Made by a program: the position numbers and the translations under genes. Below the pieces are notes generated by a model that made no database searches, was not told the DNA's origin, and saw only the letters and a program-made list of their open reading frames with translations. Shown in pieces: positions 35,516 to 46,779 of a stretch of DNA of 64,000 nucleotides. This stretch comes from Pseudo-nitzschia pungens. Taxonomy: Eukaryota > Bacillariophyta > Bacillariophyceae > Bacillariales > Bacillariaceae. Position 1 is the stretch's first letter. The number at the start of each line of letters is the position of its first letter. The stretch covers positions 5,022,001 through 5,086,000 of the forward strand of contig CM074763.1 in the NCBI GenBank assembly GCA_037355855.1. The letters are read 5' to 3'.

Positions 35516-38269
35516 TTATAATAGTTCATTAATAGCGTTGTCGACGTTGTTGTCGTGCTTTTCTAGTGCAGCCACTACCTTTTCAGGATTAAATCCCATT
35601 GATATCAAATTTCGAACTTTTGCATCATCGACGTTGGTTGTTACTGTCTGGTCGCGAGAAGCATGTTCGGCTTCATTCACATTGCCGTTGTTCGGTGACG
35701 ACCACTGCGATACGTTAGCAGACGCAGCAGTGGGAATTGAAGTTGAAGGAGGACTTAAATTATCACCAGCATGACTCGATTCTTCGTTCGAGAACAAGGA
35801 TTTCGCCATTTGTTCATCCTTCAACATTTGGCTATTACGTTGAGCCTTATCCTCGTATTCCAATCGATCAGCTGCCAATCTAGCTGAGATATCGCCAACT
35901 TGGCGATCCAGGTCTTCCATCTTTGGAATAACAACGCTATAGAACCGATTCCCTTCTTTCAAGTGATCAGACAGTTGATTGATTTCCTCAATGGCATCTT
36001 CAATCATCACGATACAAGAATCGGCAGATTGAGAATTGGCTGTTCTTATTCGTGCATTCATGAAAGCGTCGTTTTCAACCAGAATTGCATTTAGCAGCTC
36101 GTCTTGTCTCATCATGTTATGCCTTAATTTGAACCTCACACCATCAATGGTTTGCTGTGAGCGTTTTATTACCTCAATATAGTCCCGATCGGTCGCTGTT
36201 GTAGGATCTACTTCGGATTGCAATGCTCCGAGAATGTCATAACTTTCAGTGTGGTCACGGATTGATTTCAACAAAGTATCTCGTTGATGGAAAACATCCA
36301 ATAGTTCCTCCCACATGTAAGTCAAGCTATGCGTATCGAAAATCATAGTGGAATCGATACTCTCCCTCGCTGCAGGTAGAAGGCGATCAAGTTGCGATTT
36401 TGGAAACTGTAATAAATTGTATTTTGGTTCGACATTTAACTGTTCTAAGCGTGGGAACAACTTAGAATCACCCTCCTGCGCCGTGCATAATAGTGTGTCG
36501 AAGGTCTTCAAGCGTTGTCGAAAACCCTCTTGGACTTGGCTCGGGTCGTATCCTTCAAAATCAGGGAATTTAGTTCGGAACGCTCCATCAGACTCTATAT
36601 CGAAATCAAGCTGCGATTTTATTCTTTGATGTGTTGCTCGTGCCTGATCGGCGGCATCTTTCAATTCCCACAAATCTTGCTGCAGTTGTGCAACCTGATG
36701 CTCCATTTGGATTTTGTGCACACGTTCCCATAAATCGTCGGGGAGCCCACCACCAGCATGCTGTTGTTGGTAGGCAATGATGGAATGAGGCAAATTTACT
36801 TTGTGCAGCGCCACACGCGCCAATTCGGTCTGATTCTCGGCCTCATTACTGATGTGAGAACAAACTTCATTCATTTCTGACTTGAAAAGTTCCACGTATG
36901 ACTGTACATCAGGCACAGCAACTTCTCTTGACCCTGTTTTTTGGTTTTGAACCATGACTGGTGACAGAGATGACGAGTATAATGCCGTTGGTTGGTTGCT
37001 TTTATTAGTCACCGGTTTGTTCATCACATCACCACTGTTGTCAATGCCCTGCGATGAATGGTTGATTTTCTTTCGAAAGATGGGATCTGTTTCTTTTCTT
37101 GGCAATAATGCTGACAGTGGCTCATCACATTTGACTAATTTTTGACCCCGAATTTCTATCAACTCGTGTTTTTCCGGAATAGTTTGATTGTACTTTTCCT
37201 TATTTTCCCGTTCTGCCGTGAGTATTCGATCACCCAGTAGCGTCAGCGTCTCGTCCAAGACTATTCGAAGTTCTTCCAGTGGCGACGAAGCAGATATTAA
37301 AACATTGCAAATATTTTTGCAATACGTCGCATGCTCGTATGCCGCGTTCAAGCGTGCTATTTCCTGTCCCCATAACTTCTTTTCTTGATCGCTTCGCGAC
37401 TGGTGGTATTGGGTTTTACACGCAAGGTAGACACCCCAAGCTTGAGCAAAATTTGCCCAGGTTTGAACCAGATCGGAAGATCGTGGCAAGCCAGGATCTG
37501 GTGATTTTTCCTCCTGTTGAAAAATCGATTCGACTTCGTTGTAGAGAGGAACTGTCGCCGCGGCCACTTTCGCCGCCAACAAATGACCACGTCTTTGATC
37601 ACGGGCCAGAGATTCGTATATACAGTGCTGGGCCTGTGCCAAAAGAAGTGCCTGCCAAAATCGAACGAATGTGGGGCTCATATCCAAATACTGGGGGCGC
37701 TGAAGATCGTGCTGTGATTGCTCCTGATCCTGTAGCAAGGCCAACAAATATCGTAGCCAGCTGGCGGCATTCTGAAGACCTTTTGCGGCCAGATTCAATC
37801 CCTTTTTCGTCTCCAGATCTTGTTTGGACGCTTTGCGAGCTTCGAATGAAGCCAAGTTCCAAATCACGTTCGCTCGTTCGGATTCAAGACTGCTCGAGGT
37901 TTGAATTTTACACGGGCCAACAGTGATGACGGCAGATTCCCACTCCAGAGCAATGAAATTGAAAGACGATTGCTGGACCATCCCGTGTTCTTCGCATTCC
38001 AAAAGATAGTGGTAATATTTTTGCAACATACAGATTATGTTGTCGTGTCTGTCATCGAAGGCGCTATCCTCGTTGGACTGACTGGGCTCGCCAAGGATCC
38101 GTGCTATCTCCCGTCGAAGCCCACCGATCGTATCGAGATCTTCACGACAACTCGAGCTCGACAAACCCAGCATTTGGGAATTGTCCATCCAAGAGGCCAG
38201 CATACCAGCCAAGTCATTCTGAGGTATTGGCAAGCGGGGCGGCAACACCGAAATAAATGGAATCGCCAT
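35516..38269 (-). CDS. ALIX/Bro1-family ESCRT protein with C-terminal UBA domain
   Basis: The ATG at 38269 starts a 917-residue protein. Residues about 1-400 match a Bro1 domain: the opening MAIPFISVLPPRLP resembles ALIX and Bro1 starts, and a helical body contains YLDMSPTFVRFWQALLLAQA plus a stretch with many Gln and His (QHCIYESLARDQ). The region about 440-800 is the helical V-domain type, with long amphipathic helices. In place of the Pro-rich tail of animal ALIX there is a Ser/Thr/Asn linker and a UBA domain at the extreme C-terminus (VRNLISMGFNPEKVVAALEK). Bro1 domains bind ESCRT-III (CHMP4/Snf7), and V domains bind YPxL motifs and ubiquitin. The protein probably sorts ubiquitinated cargo on endosomes or repairs membranes. 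It is convergent with the kinesin gene (149 bp between stops) and divergent from the RING gene. Confidence 0.85.
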   Translation of the reverse strand: MAIPFISVLPPRLPIPQNDLAGMLASWMDNSQMLGLSSSSCREDLDTIGGLRREIARILGEPSQSNEDSAFDDRHDNIICMLQKYYHYLLECEEHGMVQQSSFNFIALEWESAVITVGPCKIQTSSSLESERANVIWNLASFEARKASKQDLETKKGLNLAAKGLQNAASWLRYLLALLQDQEQSQHDLQRPQYLDMSPTFVRFWQALLLAQAQHCIYESLARDQRRGHLLAAKVAAATVPLYNEVESIFQQEEKSPDPGLPRSSDLVQTWANFAQAWGVYLACKTQYHQSRSDQEKKLWGQEIARLNAAYEHATYCKNICNVLISASSPLEELRIVLDETLTLLGDRILTAERENKEKYNQTIPEKHELIEIRGQKLVKCDEPLSALLPRKETDPIFRKKINHSSQGIDNSGDVMNKPVTNKSNQPTALYSSSLSPVMVQNQKTGSREVAVPDVQSYVELFKSEMNEVCSHISNEAENQTELARVALHKVNLPHSIIAYQQQHAGGGLPDDLWERVHKIQMEHQVAQLQQDLWELKDAADQARATHQRIKSQLDFDIESDGAFRTKFPDFEGYDPSQVQEGFRQRLKTFDTLLCTAQEGDSKLFPRLEQLNVEPKYNLLQFPKSQLDRLLPAARESIDSTMIFDTHSLTYMWEELLDVFHQRDTLLKSIRDHTESYDILGALQSEVDPTTATDRDYIEVIKRSQQTIDGVRFKLRHNMMRQDELLNAILVENDAFMNARIRTANSQSADSCIVMIEDAIEEINQLSDHLKEGNRFYSVVIPKMEDLDRQVGDISARLAADRLEYEDKAQRNSQMLKDEQMAKSLFSNEESSHAGDNLSPPSTSIPTAASANVSQWSSPNNGNVNEAEHASRDQTVTTNVDDAKVRNLISMGFNPEKVVAALEKHDNNVDNAINELL

Positions 38270-39116
38270 GATATCGCTCGTCGTGATCCAAGACAGTAAC
38301 GGTCTTTGTGCGAATTGCCGTGGGTGAATTTACGGCTCGTTTCGCGTGGATCAAGATACGACCTTGCCCATCCAAGATACGAAGAGCTCAGGCCGTGGGT
38401 TTGCCGAGTTTTCAACCTTAGTATTCTTCGAGATCAAAGAGATGGACAAAAACACTACCGATAGATGGTGAAATCTGAAAGACTGCCACCAATCCAATCT
38501 CTATTCTCAATTGCTTGTGATTTGTCATCTACCTGATACCGCCCCTGATCTTTACCGATCTTTATCCCTTCAGTCTTGCACATACGGTACGGTAATCTTA
38601 CTGTTCTCCATCTTCACTTGAACAAGCACCTGACAGACCTTTATCCTCGCACTATCTTTTTTAAAAAGGGAAATCCTTCCGTGGGGATTTCTTTTCTTTA
38701 GTACGGAAACGTGCCAAATTCATACGTACTCGGAGAAACACTTAAGGGGTCGGCTACGTAGTGTAACAGCAAGACCGAATAATCCGAATGCTTGAAGGAA
38801 GATCGCGCCTAAAAACTGTAGAAAAATCGCGCGCAAGGAACATGCATCATCCCCGAGGAGAACCGGACAACAACATACAGTAAGTTAATCATTATCACGA
38901 TGTAGAATTTGGAGAGGACAAGGGAACCAGATTGACAGCTTCTCTTGACATCAGTCGACGATAAATCTCGCGCACAGCGATGATTCGTTGGACACACACA
39001 ATATTCTTGAAACCTCCATTTTGTTCTCAAAATCGAAGCAGACACCACTTTCCACAACGAGCGAGCAAATCATAGTCGTTTCTTGAGTTGAGAACGCAGA
39101 CTTACCAAACAAGAAG
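38270..39116. other. Divergent promoter region of ALIX-like and RING genes
   Basis: This 847-bp segment lies between two divergent starts and should hold both promoters. Short ORFs within it show no domain. I see no tRNA or repeat array. Confidence 0.45.
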
Positions 39117-41258
39117 ATGGGAAATCAACACTCTTCCTCATCATCAAACATTGATATAGACCGCATCCGGCCTTTTTCTCGCAATGGCGGGTCACTTGGA
39201 TTGACTCGGAACGAGCTCGACAAACGTTGCCAACCTAGCGGGTAAGGCTTGTTTCTCTTTTCGTGATTGAGTCGTTGTCTCGTGGTTTTTACTGATTTTT
39301 CCTCGTACCGGTACAAGTACCCGGGAGTCATTACGGTTTTCCGCTACTGCTCTATGTTTGGTCCTGTTTCGCGCATAGTGCTGTAAACTCCGTCTGATGC
39401 GCGCGCCACCATGCATCATCATGACTATCGGAATTCAACATCAGAATTTCACGGAGCGGAATCAAAATACGACATTCTGGTTCCAAAGCAACGCCACAGA
39501 ACAAATTACGAGTATGGCAAACTACGAAGTACATTATTGTTTCTCCTTCTCGTACAGTACAGAACACCAAACGACAAATACCGAACAGGTACCCCTGGCT
39601 CTTCCCGAAGAAGTTTCTCTTCGATTGGAAAGAGAAGGGAGGTGCAATTGCCATTGTACCGTTCTTGAAAATTGTTCGAATTCCGTCTATCTCGACGATA
39701 TCGACTCATTCCGATCTTTACTTCTGCGTATCGTTTTGCTTTCGTTCTGTTTCGGCCCGATGGATACTCAATCAGACTGTACGGTGCATGCAATTGGGAC
39801 GACAAAGCCATTCGGAGGTTGATTGGAGATGGTAAAATCGCGGCAAGGCAGAAAGGGGAAGAATATCCCGACAAGAATTGCAATATGGAAGAATGTCCGA
39901 TTTGTTTTTTGTCTTACAGTGCCATGAATATAACTAGCTGTTGCAATGCGGTTATATGCACGGAGTGCTTTCTGCAGGTGCGACCGCAAAAGCAAAAGGA
40001 ATCGAGCTGTCCGTTTTGTAACAGCGAGAATTTTTCGGTAACGATTGCGACGAAGAACAACTGCTCAATCGGACCAGGGACACTCTCCTCATCGTCCTCG
40101 TTGACAACGGCCTCCCTTTCTACGAGTTCCACGAGCAGCAGTGATGCTAAAGATTCTGCGGTTGCTGTCAATGCCAAGAACAAGAATACGGCGTCTGTAG
40201 CTCCCGATACTTCTGCGGCAAAAACCAGCAAATTCGGCTCTGAATTGGAAAAGGACGAACGAGTCAAGAGGTTCAAGAAACGGTCGGAGAGTTTCGCATC
40301 GACCAGTGGTTCGACCACGCCGAAAAAGGATAAGGAAATTATCGAGTCGATCGCAATGACAACAGAAGAACGTCAACGACTGGAAGAAGAAATGAAAGCT
40401 CAACATTACCACCCTCTGGTTCTCAGAATCGAGGCCGAAGCGCAAGAACGTCGTTTGCAAAACGATCGAGCATACCGCCGAAGCACCGGCGGATTCAATC
40501 CGAGAGGCGAAACTGCTGCGAGTCGGCGGCCACGCGTACGAGGCGGATCTGCGAGAAACTGGGCTCAGTTGGCTAATTTTTTGGAAGGAGAGGGAATCGA
40601 TAACGTCGAAGCTTTCGAGCGAGCCGTTATGAACACAGTTGGTGAGCGAAATGCAAGATCTGCGGGAGACAACAACAGCGACGACGACGACGAGAACACC
40701 AACAGAAGAAATCTCGATCAACAGGAAGGTTTTCCTTTGTTGCGAACACTTTTGACGGGTCAATTGGACATGAATCATTGGGGCGCGAGTGGTGATTCAG
40801 AAGGTGCCGGTTCAAACTTTGCTTGGACTGGGCGGAGACCTTACGTCGCAAGGGCGAGCAACGGGCCATCCTTGTATGCATCAAACCTAATGGTACTGTC
40901 GGAGGAAGAACAAATTGCAATGGCCATAGCCGCGAGCATGCGGGACCAAGAACAGCAGAATGCTTCGAACCAAAACAGCGATGAGGATGAAGGGGGCAAC
41001 GATGACACACCAGATGATAATTCAGATCGAGACGACGCCGACGAAAACAACCCCGACGGTTCTGAATCGACACCCGAAAACCAAACGTTGACTGCTGATG
41101 TAGATATAAATTTGGATGCAGATGCAGTCGCCGATTCTGAAGAGAGCAGTCAACCGTTGAAAGAGCAAAGCATCGGAAACGAGGCATCGACAATAACAGA
41201 GCTCGCTCGTGTGGTTACCGACGCCCGTGCACCAAATCTCGACGGCATCGCGGCGTGA
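39117..41258 (+). CDS. DA2/Sip5-like RING-finger protein with N-myristoylation signal (two exons)
   Basis: Exon 1 (39117-39241) encodes MGNQHSSSS and ends in TRNELDKRCQPSG at a GTAAGG donor in phase 2. Exon 2 begins at 39776 after ATCAG, giving SGLYGACNWDDKAIRRLIGD, and ends at 41258; together 535 residues. The intron is 534 bp, long for this window. The joined N-terminus matches the Sip5/DA2 family, in which a short Gly-Leu-Tyr segment precedes a RING: CPICFLSYSAMNITSCCNAV, then ICTECFLQ and CPFC, supplying the zinc ligands. MGN at the start is a classic N-myristoylation site, so membrane anchoring is likely. Near residue 430 EEEQIAMAIAASMRD fits a ubiquitin-interacting motif (Ala and Ser in place). 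The tail is very acidic. Plant DA2 is an E3 ligase limiting organ size and yeast Sip5 binds Snf1; activity here is inferred from the RING. Confidence 0.8.
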
Positions 41259-41858
41259 AAGAACTGGCATCATTGGGTCGTCAACTTGTCTGAAACGAGA
41301 GAAAGTACGCCTTTGGATTCTCTCAAGCGACGTTCTCTTTGGAAGAAAATCGAGGGGGCAGTAGGGATATGTACGCTACAAGAGATGCAACGCTTGAAGA
41401 ATTGCGTGTTTGGTTCATACTTTCACGCTTAACACCCATTGACAGTACTCTCAACAATGTAAAATGCAGCGACGCATTCATGTAACAATACCGTGAACGA
41501 GAGTCACTTCAAGTGGACAATGTTGTCCTTTCGTTCGCTAGCTTGACGATGCGGACAGGAGTCATTGAATGATCATCCATGGAGTTGTTGGTATCTCGTT
41601 TCGTGGAGTGCAACGACACTCTACAAGACGAGCACCCCCACACTTACTCTTGCCCCTTTCTGTCAAACCCTAGAAACATTCATATTTCATATTCCAATAC
41701 ATTAGTAGACGGCTCGAATGGGTGAGTCGTTTGGTTCGGATTCGGATTCGGCCTCTACAGCAAGCAGAAGCAATAGGTACAAGAAAAGCCAACTTCAAAC
41801 TTCGGAAAATTTTTGATTGTAATTATTAATTTCCAAATACCCGTAACAAATATTATAA
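41259..41858. other. 3' flank of the RING gene
   Basis: Contains the presumed 3' UTR of the RING gene and AT-rich sequence up to the retroposition-like insertion. No gene is seen. Confidence 0.4.
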
Positions 41859-42833
41859 AATAATAAATTACTGTAATTAATTAATTGATATACGTATTTA
41901 AATAACTTTAATCACCAAAGGTGATACTAAATTACTCAGTCTGTAACCAGACTTCAACGTCACCTCCATCAGAGAGTCAGGACCCCAAGTGGTAGAACGA
42001 CAAATTTTCAAACAAACCTTGAACATCAGACAGGGAAAGGAACAAAAACAAGTCCCACAAAATAGGGACTTAAGAGAAAGTGAGATGGGAAGGAAGATAG
42101 TGGGAGAAGTCCCAGTATCAAAAGGTAGGGGACACGATGAGAAGCAGGGACAGCAGAGTACAAAAACCAAGGTACAAAGGGGAATCAACCCTAAGATCCA
42201 GTAAGCCAGGCTCGTAGGAGAGCAGCCTCTCTTTGGTATGGCTGCACCGGGGGTGCAGGTGCTGCATACTGCTTCCTAGCAAGGTGGATGGTTGCAAGCC
42301 ACTGCCGCTTGGCAGTCAGAGTGTAACCTTGTTGAACTTGGAAAGGGGTTTGTAAAAGGGAGTGTGACTGGGGGAGTGCACCATGCCATACCCCGGGTCT
42401 ACTAGTGATTAGAAAGTAGTACTAGTGATATGCAAATTGTGAGCTCTAGTGGTTAGTCTATCTGCTACAGTTCTAAGAGCTCTCCAGATTGGCGATTCTA
42501 TCGACTCGCCGATTGTTTTTATCCTTATCCTTAATCCAGTCCCGTGTATACTCGCAACTGTATTTTGGTGCACGGCACACCAGCTGCACCAATGGCCAAT
42601 TCAGAGGAAACGGAAGCATCAAGAGATTGGTGTTGTTCAGCTTCGAGGGAGCCCCCAGGACCATGGAGTCATTCATTCCTATAGGTCCAAAGATCCCAGG
42701 AGGTAAGAAAGAACTGATGGATGATAGCTGTAGCCCAACGTTTGGGGGAGCGCTTGCTTCCAATGTGGGAGTAGTAATCAGCCTGGATTTGAAACCAGCA
42801 AGGAGACCAAAAAAATAATAAATTACTGTAATT
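41859..42833 (+). mobile_element. Retroposition-like insertion flanked by a 20-bp direct repeat
   Basis: The identical 20-mer AATAATAAATTACTGTAATT occurs at 41859-41878 and 42814-42833. The roughly 935-bp segment between them ends in an A run just before the second copy (AAGGAGACCAAAA). A long target duplication plus a 3' A-tail is the mark of target-primed reverse transcription, as in non-LTR elements, SINEs or processed transcripts. The segment has a base composition different from its AT-rich flanks, with GC-richer stretches near 42230-42330. Its longest frames (41989-42204 and 42489-42818, plus) show no domain that I recognise. The AT-rich repeat could also match by chance composition, but 20 identical bases is long for that. 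Confidence 0.5.
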
Positions 42834-43227
42834 TATGACATTCGTCCAGTAACCTTACTGTTCTAATTGAGATGACAGTCTTCCGTTGTCTGAGTGAATT
42901 TCTAGATCATGTCCTTACCTAGTAATATTTGTCCCCTCCAGTCGCATTCGGAATTCAGAATCATTCCAGCACAACTGCTGCGCCATGCCACTACCACATG
43001 GAAAGGGTGAGACAATTATTACTAGTATCATGATTGTTATTTTTTGTATCATGCCATATCTCTTACTCGTAATTACTGTTATCATTATTTTTCGTTTCAA
43101 TGTAGTAATCTTACGGTAAACTTAGTAGTACTCGAATTCATTATTTACTGTTCCTTGGTTGTATGCTCTCCAATGATTAGGGTACCGTACACGTACGAGT
43201 AACCTTCTTATTCATTTTTTAATACTA

Positions 43228-43450
43228 CTACGGATCGCCTAACAATTGAAATAAAAGTTTTTTGACCGGACGTGTACCAAAAAAAAAGAACCAATAAAGA
43301 GATCACTGAAAACTCTCAGACCCCCCTCTGAGTCTGTCAATACATGGAAATGATGACGGTCTGAGGGTTTTCAGTGATCTCTTTATTGGTTTTTTTTTTG
43401 GTACACGTCCGGTAAAAAAACTTTTATTTCAATTGTTACGCGATCCGTAG
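43228..43450. mobile_element. Stowaway-like MITE: 223-bp fold-back element with TA target duplication
   Basis: Two arms of about 95 bp (43228-43322 and 43358-43450) are near-perfect inverted copies around a 35-bp centre, so the single strand would fold into one long hairpin. The tips read CTACGGATCG, and each end is flanked by TA (43226-43227 and 43451-43452), as expected for Tc1/mariner-mobilised miniature elements. It has no coding capacity. The arms differ by only a few bases and a small indel in the A/T run, so the insertion is young. Confidence 0.78.
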
Positions 43451-43887
43451 TATTGGGCCTTCAAAAGAACAACATCTTACCCGTTGGCGGCATACGAGGT
43501 AGAATACGGTAATTAGGCGCGAATTTTCGGAAAGGACTTTTTTCAAAATTCAAAATTCAAAAACAATACCTCGTCGTGAACGGTAAGGTTACGTGTACTG
43601 GGGGGGGGCGTAATTTAGAATGTCGTTCTTGCACGAGTAGTACCGTGAGTTACTACAACTCCCACTTCTGACAACCCGCAGTGTCACGAGTCAACACCGT
43701 CTTGGACCGCTATGCGACCGCAACATCAATCGCAACATCGATTGCAGCACCAGCATCAACATCGAGGAAGAAAGCACCAAAGCCGACCTGCATCTCGACA
43801 CTACCAGTACCATCGATGAGCCGAGCACAGCATTGAGTTGATCAACAACTGCACCGGCATTTTTGGCTTGCTCGTAGCGTAACGCAG

Positions 43888-43957
43888 CGAAAGGATCAAG
43901 ATCGAAAGGATCAAGATCGAAATCGGAATCGAAATCGGAATCGAAATCGAAATCGAG
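43888..43957 (+). repeat. Hexamer-like repeat directly before the CLN3 start codon
   Basis: The 70 bp upstream of the ATG are built from GGATCAAGATCGAAA and then GAATCGAAATCG units. They form a purine-rich leader in the presumed 5' UTR. The array should vary in length and could affect translation; no function is shown. Confidence 0.7.
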
Positions 43958-43959
43958 CC

Positions 43960-45207
43960 ATGCCGCAATACCGTCCCGTCTCCCTCGAACTGCCGACATC
44001 GATGCCTTTGGAGGAAACCAATCGCGACGTGCTCGGCATCGACAGCAATAACAATGGCAATAGCAATGGCAATAGCAACACGAGTCAGAATGCAAGCGAG
44101 ACTAACGACAACGATACCAATTCCGTCGGCATCGGAATCGGCCCCCTCGGCATTCTTAAGGGCGACGCGGAAATCGACGACGCCACGCGATACGACGCCC
44201 TCTCCCCGCGCGACGACGAAAGGTCCCTGCGGCTGCTCCCATTAAGCGGAGCGGGGATTTCCCGCCGCCTGGCCCTCACGTTCTGGACCATGGGCGTCCT
44301 GAACAACGTCGGATACGTCATCATGATCGCCGCCGCCAAGAGCATCTCCGAGGGCGGGGTGGCCCTGATCTTTCTGGCCAACATTCTGCCGTCGCTGGCC
44401 ATCAAGGCCTCGGCGCCGTACTGGTTCGAAAAGGTGTCCTACGAGCGCCGGTTGCTGGCCTCGATGGCCTGCATGGTGGCCAGCTTTTTCGTGGTGGCCT
44501 CCTTCTCCGAGTCGCTGGGCTGGCAGCTCTGCGGCGTGGCCTTTGGGAGCGCCCAGGCCGGGCTGGGGGAGGCGACGCTTCTGGCGCTGGCCGGGAGAAT
44601 CGACGGGGGGCTGGGAATGGCTGCCGCCGAGACAGAAACACAAACAGAAACAACAGCGGGTCCTCCTCGGGCTTCCGATTTTGAAAGCCGGGAAATCGAC
44701 AGCGACGATGTCGCTTTCGCAATGACTGCTTCCGCTTCCGAGGAAACCAGGGACCGGCCGGGGCACGAGTCCAAGCAAAAGCAAAAGCAAAAAGGCGTTT
44801 GCCTCAACAGCTTATCGAGCGGCACCGGTTTCGCCGGAGTCTTTGGGTTCTTTTGGAAGTGGTTTTGGAACAATCTGTTGGGCCTGTCCCTGTCGACAAC
44901 CCTCTGGCTGGCAATGGTTCTGGCGGCCGTGTATTTTTCCGCCTATCGGTACATTCTCTACCTGCAGAAGCAACAGCATCAATACCAACACGCTTTCGCA
45001 ACCCACGCCGCGGAGAAATCGAGCGCACCAGAACCAGATCCAATATCACCGGATCAGTCCTGCGTGGATGGACTGCAGTACGGCGGGAGTGGCGGCGGCG
45101 TCGCTCGAATCGACATTGCCCGCAACCAAAACAGCCGGACGGACCTGATCGAACACGCTGCGGGTAGTTCGTCGTCGTCGTCGGTCTATGGGACCGCTGG
45201 AAACGAT

Positions 45208-45241
<34 letters not shown>

Positions 45242-45966
45242 GGGAGGGAACCCTTCCGGTGGATGCCTTTCGGGACGAACCCGCTGATGCCACGACTACC
45301 GCTGCGAGAGCGGCACGATTCGATACCACATCCATCGCGGTCCTGACGGCCCGCCAGCGATTCTTTCTCGTCCTGGACCTGTGGCCGTACATGCTTCCCC
45401 TCTTTGTCGTGTACGTGGCGGAGTACACCCTCCAGAGCGGGACCTGGAGCACCATCGGCTTTCCGGTGACGGACGTGAAATCCCGGGACGATTTTTTCGA
45501 GTACAGCAACTGGATGTACCAGGTCGGGGTCTTTGTGTCGAGGAGCAGCGGGGCCTTTTTTACGGCACCCATGCTGCTCCTGTGGGCCATGCCGGTGCTG
45601 CAGGTGATCAACGTGGGCTTTTACTGGTTCGTGGCCTCGCACCAGGAGGAGCAAGCAAGCGCAAACGACAACGACAACGACGCTGCCGGCAACGGCACGC
45701 CGTTTCCGTTTCTTTTTAGCCCGTTTTGTTTGTACTCGGCGGCCCTGTACACGGGCCTGCTGGGGGGCGCCGTCTACGTGCACGGATACCTGCGGATCTG
45801 CCGCGATCTGCCCCTGGAACGCCGCGAATTCGCCCTCAGCGCCACGAGTCTCGCGGAGAGTCTGGGCATCGTGGTGGCCGACGTCCTCGGTCTCGTCGTG
45901 CAGGCCTGCCTCTACCGGATCAATGGCCTGGACGGGGCGGTCGTGAGCTGTCCGGCGAAAGAATGA
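43960..45966 (+). CDS. CLN3/battenin-family lysosomal or vacuolar membrane protein
   Basis: The ATG at 43960 starts a 668-residue polytopic protein in one exon. The N-terminal 90 residues are Asn/Ser/Asp-rich (GNSNGNSNTSQN) and cytosolic. The CLN3 core follows: FWTMGVLNNVGYVIMIAAAK corresponds to the first helix and NN motif of the family, then ANILPSLAIKASAPYWF, and CGVAFGSAQAGLGEATLLAL, a CLN3 signature. The C-terminal half has VYVAEYTLQSGTW, WMYQVGVFVSRSS and YTGLLGGAVYVHGYL, all recognisable CLN3 blocks, ending in LPLERREFALSATSLAESLG. Compared with the roughly 440 residues of animal CLN3, the extra length is in the N-tail and in a large polar Ser/Asp-rich loop (about residues 220-470). 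The family acts in lysosomal or vacuolar membranes in pH and glycerophosphodiester handling; location here is inferred. Confidence 0.9.
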
Positions 45967-46779
45967 ACGAAGGAAGGAAGGAACGAAGTTAGGAAGGAAC
46001 GAATCCACGAAGGACGGAATGAGTGAATGAGTTTGTGTGTGCGTGTGTGGTGAAACGGCAGAGGCATCGGCATGGCATGGCATGGCATCTGCGGCAGGCA
46101 GTCGACCAGGCGGGCTGGGTGTGTTCCTCACGCAGGCACTGCCTATTGGATTCGAAACGAGTCATGGTTGCAGAGGTCGTTGCGGTTCCGGGAGCGAAAC
46201 TCCTGCGACAACCAACAGTTGTCGGGTTTGCACTGAAAACCAGTCAAACCTACGCACGGCGCGGCGCGGCGCGGCACGGCGCGGCACACACAGAGTCCCG
46301 TGAACCGTGATTCGGGGTCCACCCGGCCATTCCGATTGCTCGCGACGAGCAATCCATAGAGTACCGAACCGTACCGTACCGCAACGGTACGGACTTGCGG
46401 AAGGCTCCGCACGTCGGAGGGTAACGGCTGCCGGTACGAATCCCGCAAAGCGAGATGGAAGGGCTCGGACGATTGGATCGGCGGTGGTCGAGACGGGCTT
46501 CGAGTCGATGGCTCCGTGCACCAAAATTTACCCCGAAAACGCTTGAATTCTAGTGTGTCGAGAAAAAAAAAAAAAAAACGCGTCTGAAACGAATGTGTGT
46601 ATGATGTACTGTTGTGTACGGTAGTTCCGAAAGAAAACACATCGGAAACTACAGTAATTTTAAACACGACTTCTTCCTGCGTACTGCTCTAGAAGCACAC
46701 GAGAAGCAGAGAGTGAGTGAGTGAGTGAGTGAGTGACGGATTGAGTCCGTCGGTCACCGTGTCACCGTGTTGCCAAGCG
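45967..46779. other. Spacer with microsatellites
   Basis: Between the CLN3 and hydrolase 3' ends, which converge. It contains short arrays: GGAAGGAAC units near 45970, GGCATGGCAT near 46070, GCGCGGCGCGGC near 46258-46285 and GAGT units near 46709-46735. No gene is supported. Confidence 0.5.

Noticed and set aside
45046..46131. 361-codon minus-strand frame opposite the CLN3 gene
   Set aside because: Shadow of the GC-rich CLN3 coding sequence, His/Arg/Gln-rich, with no known domain.
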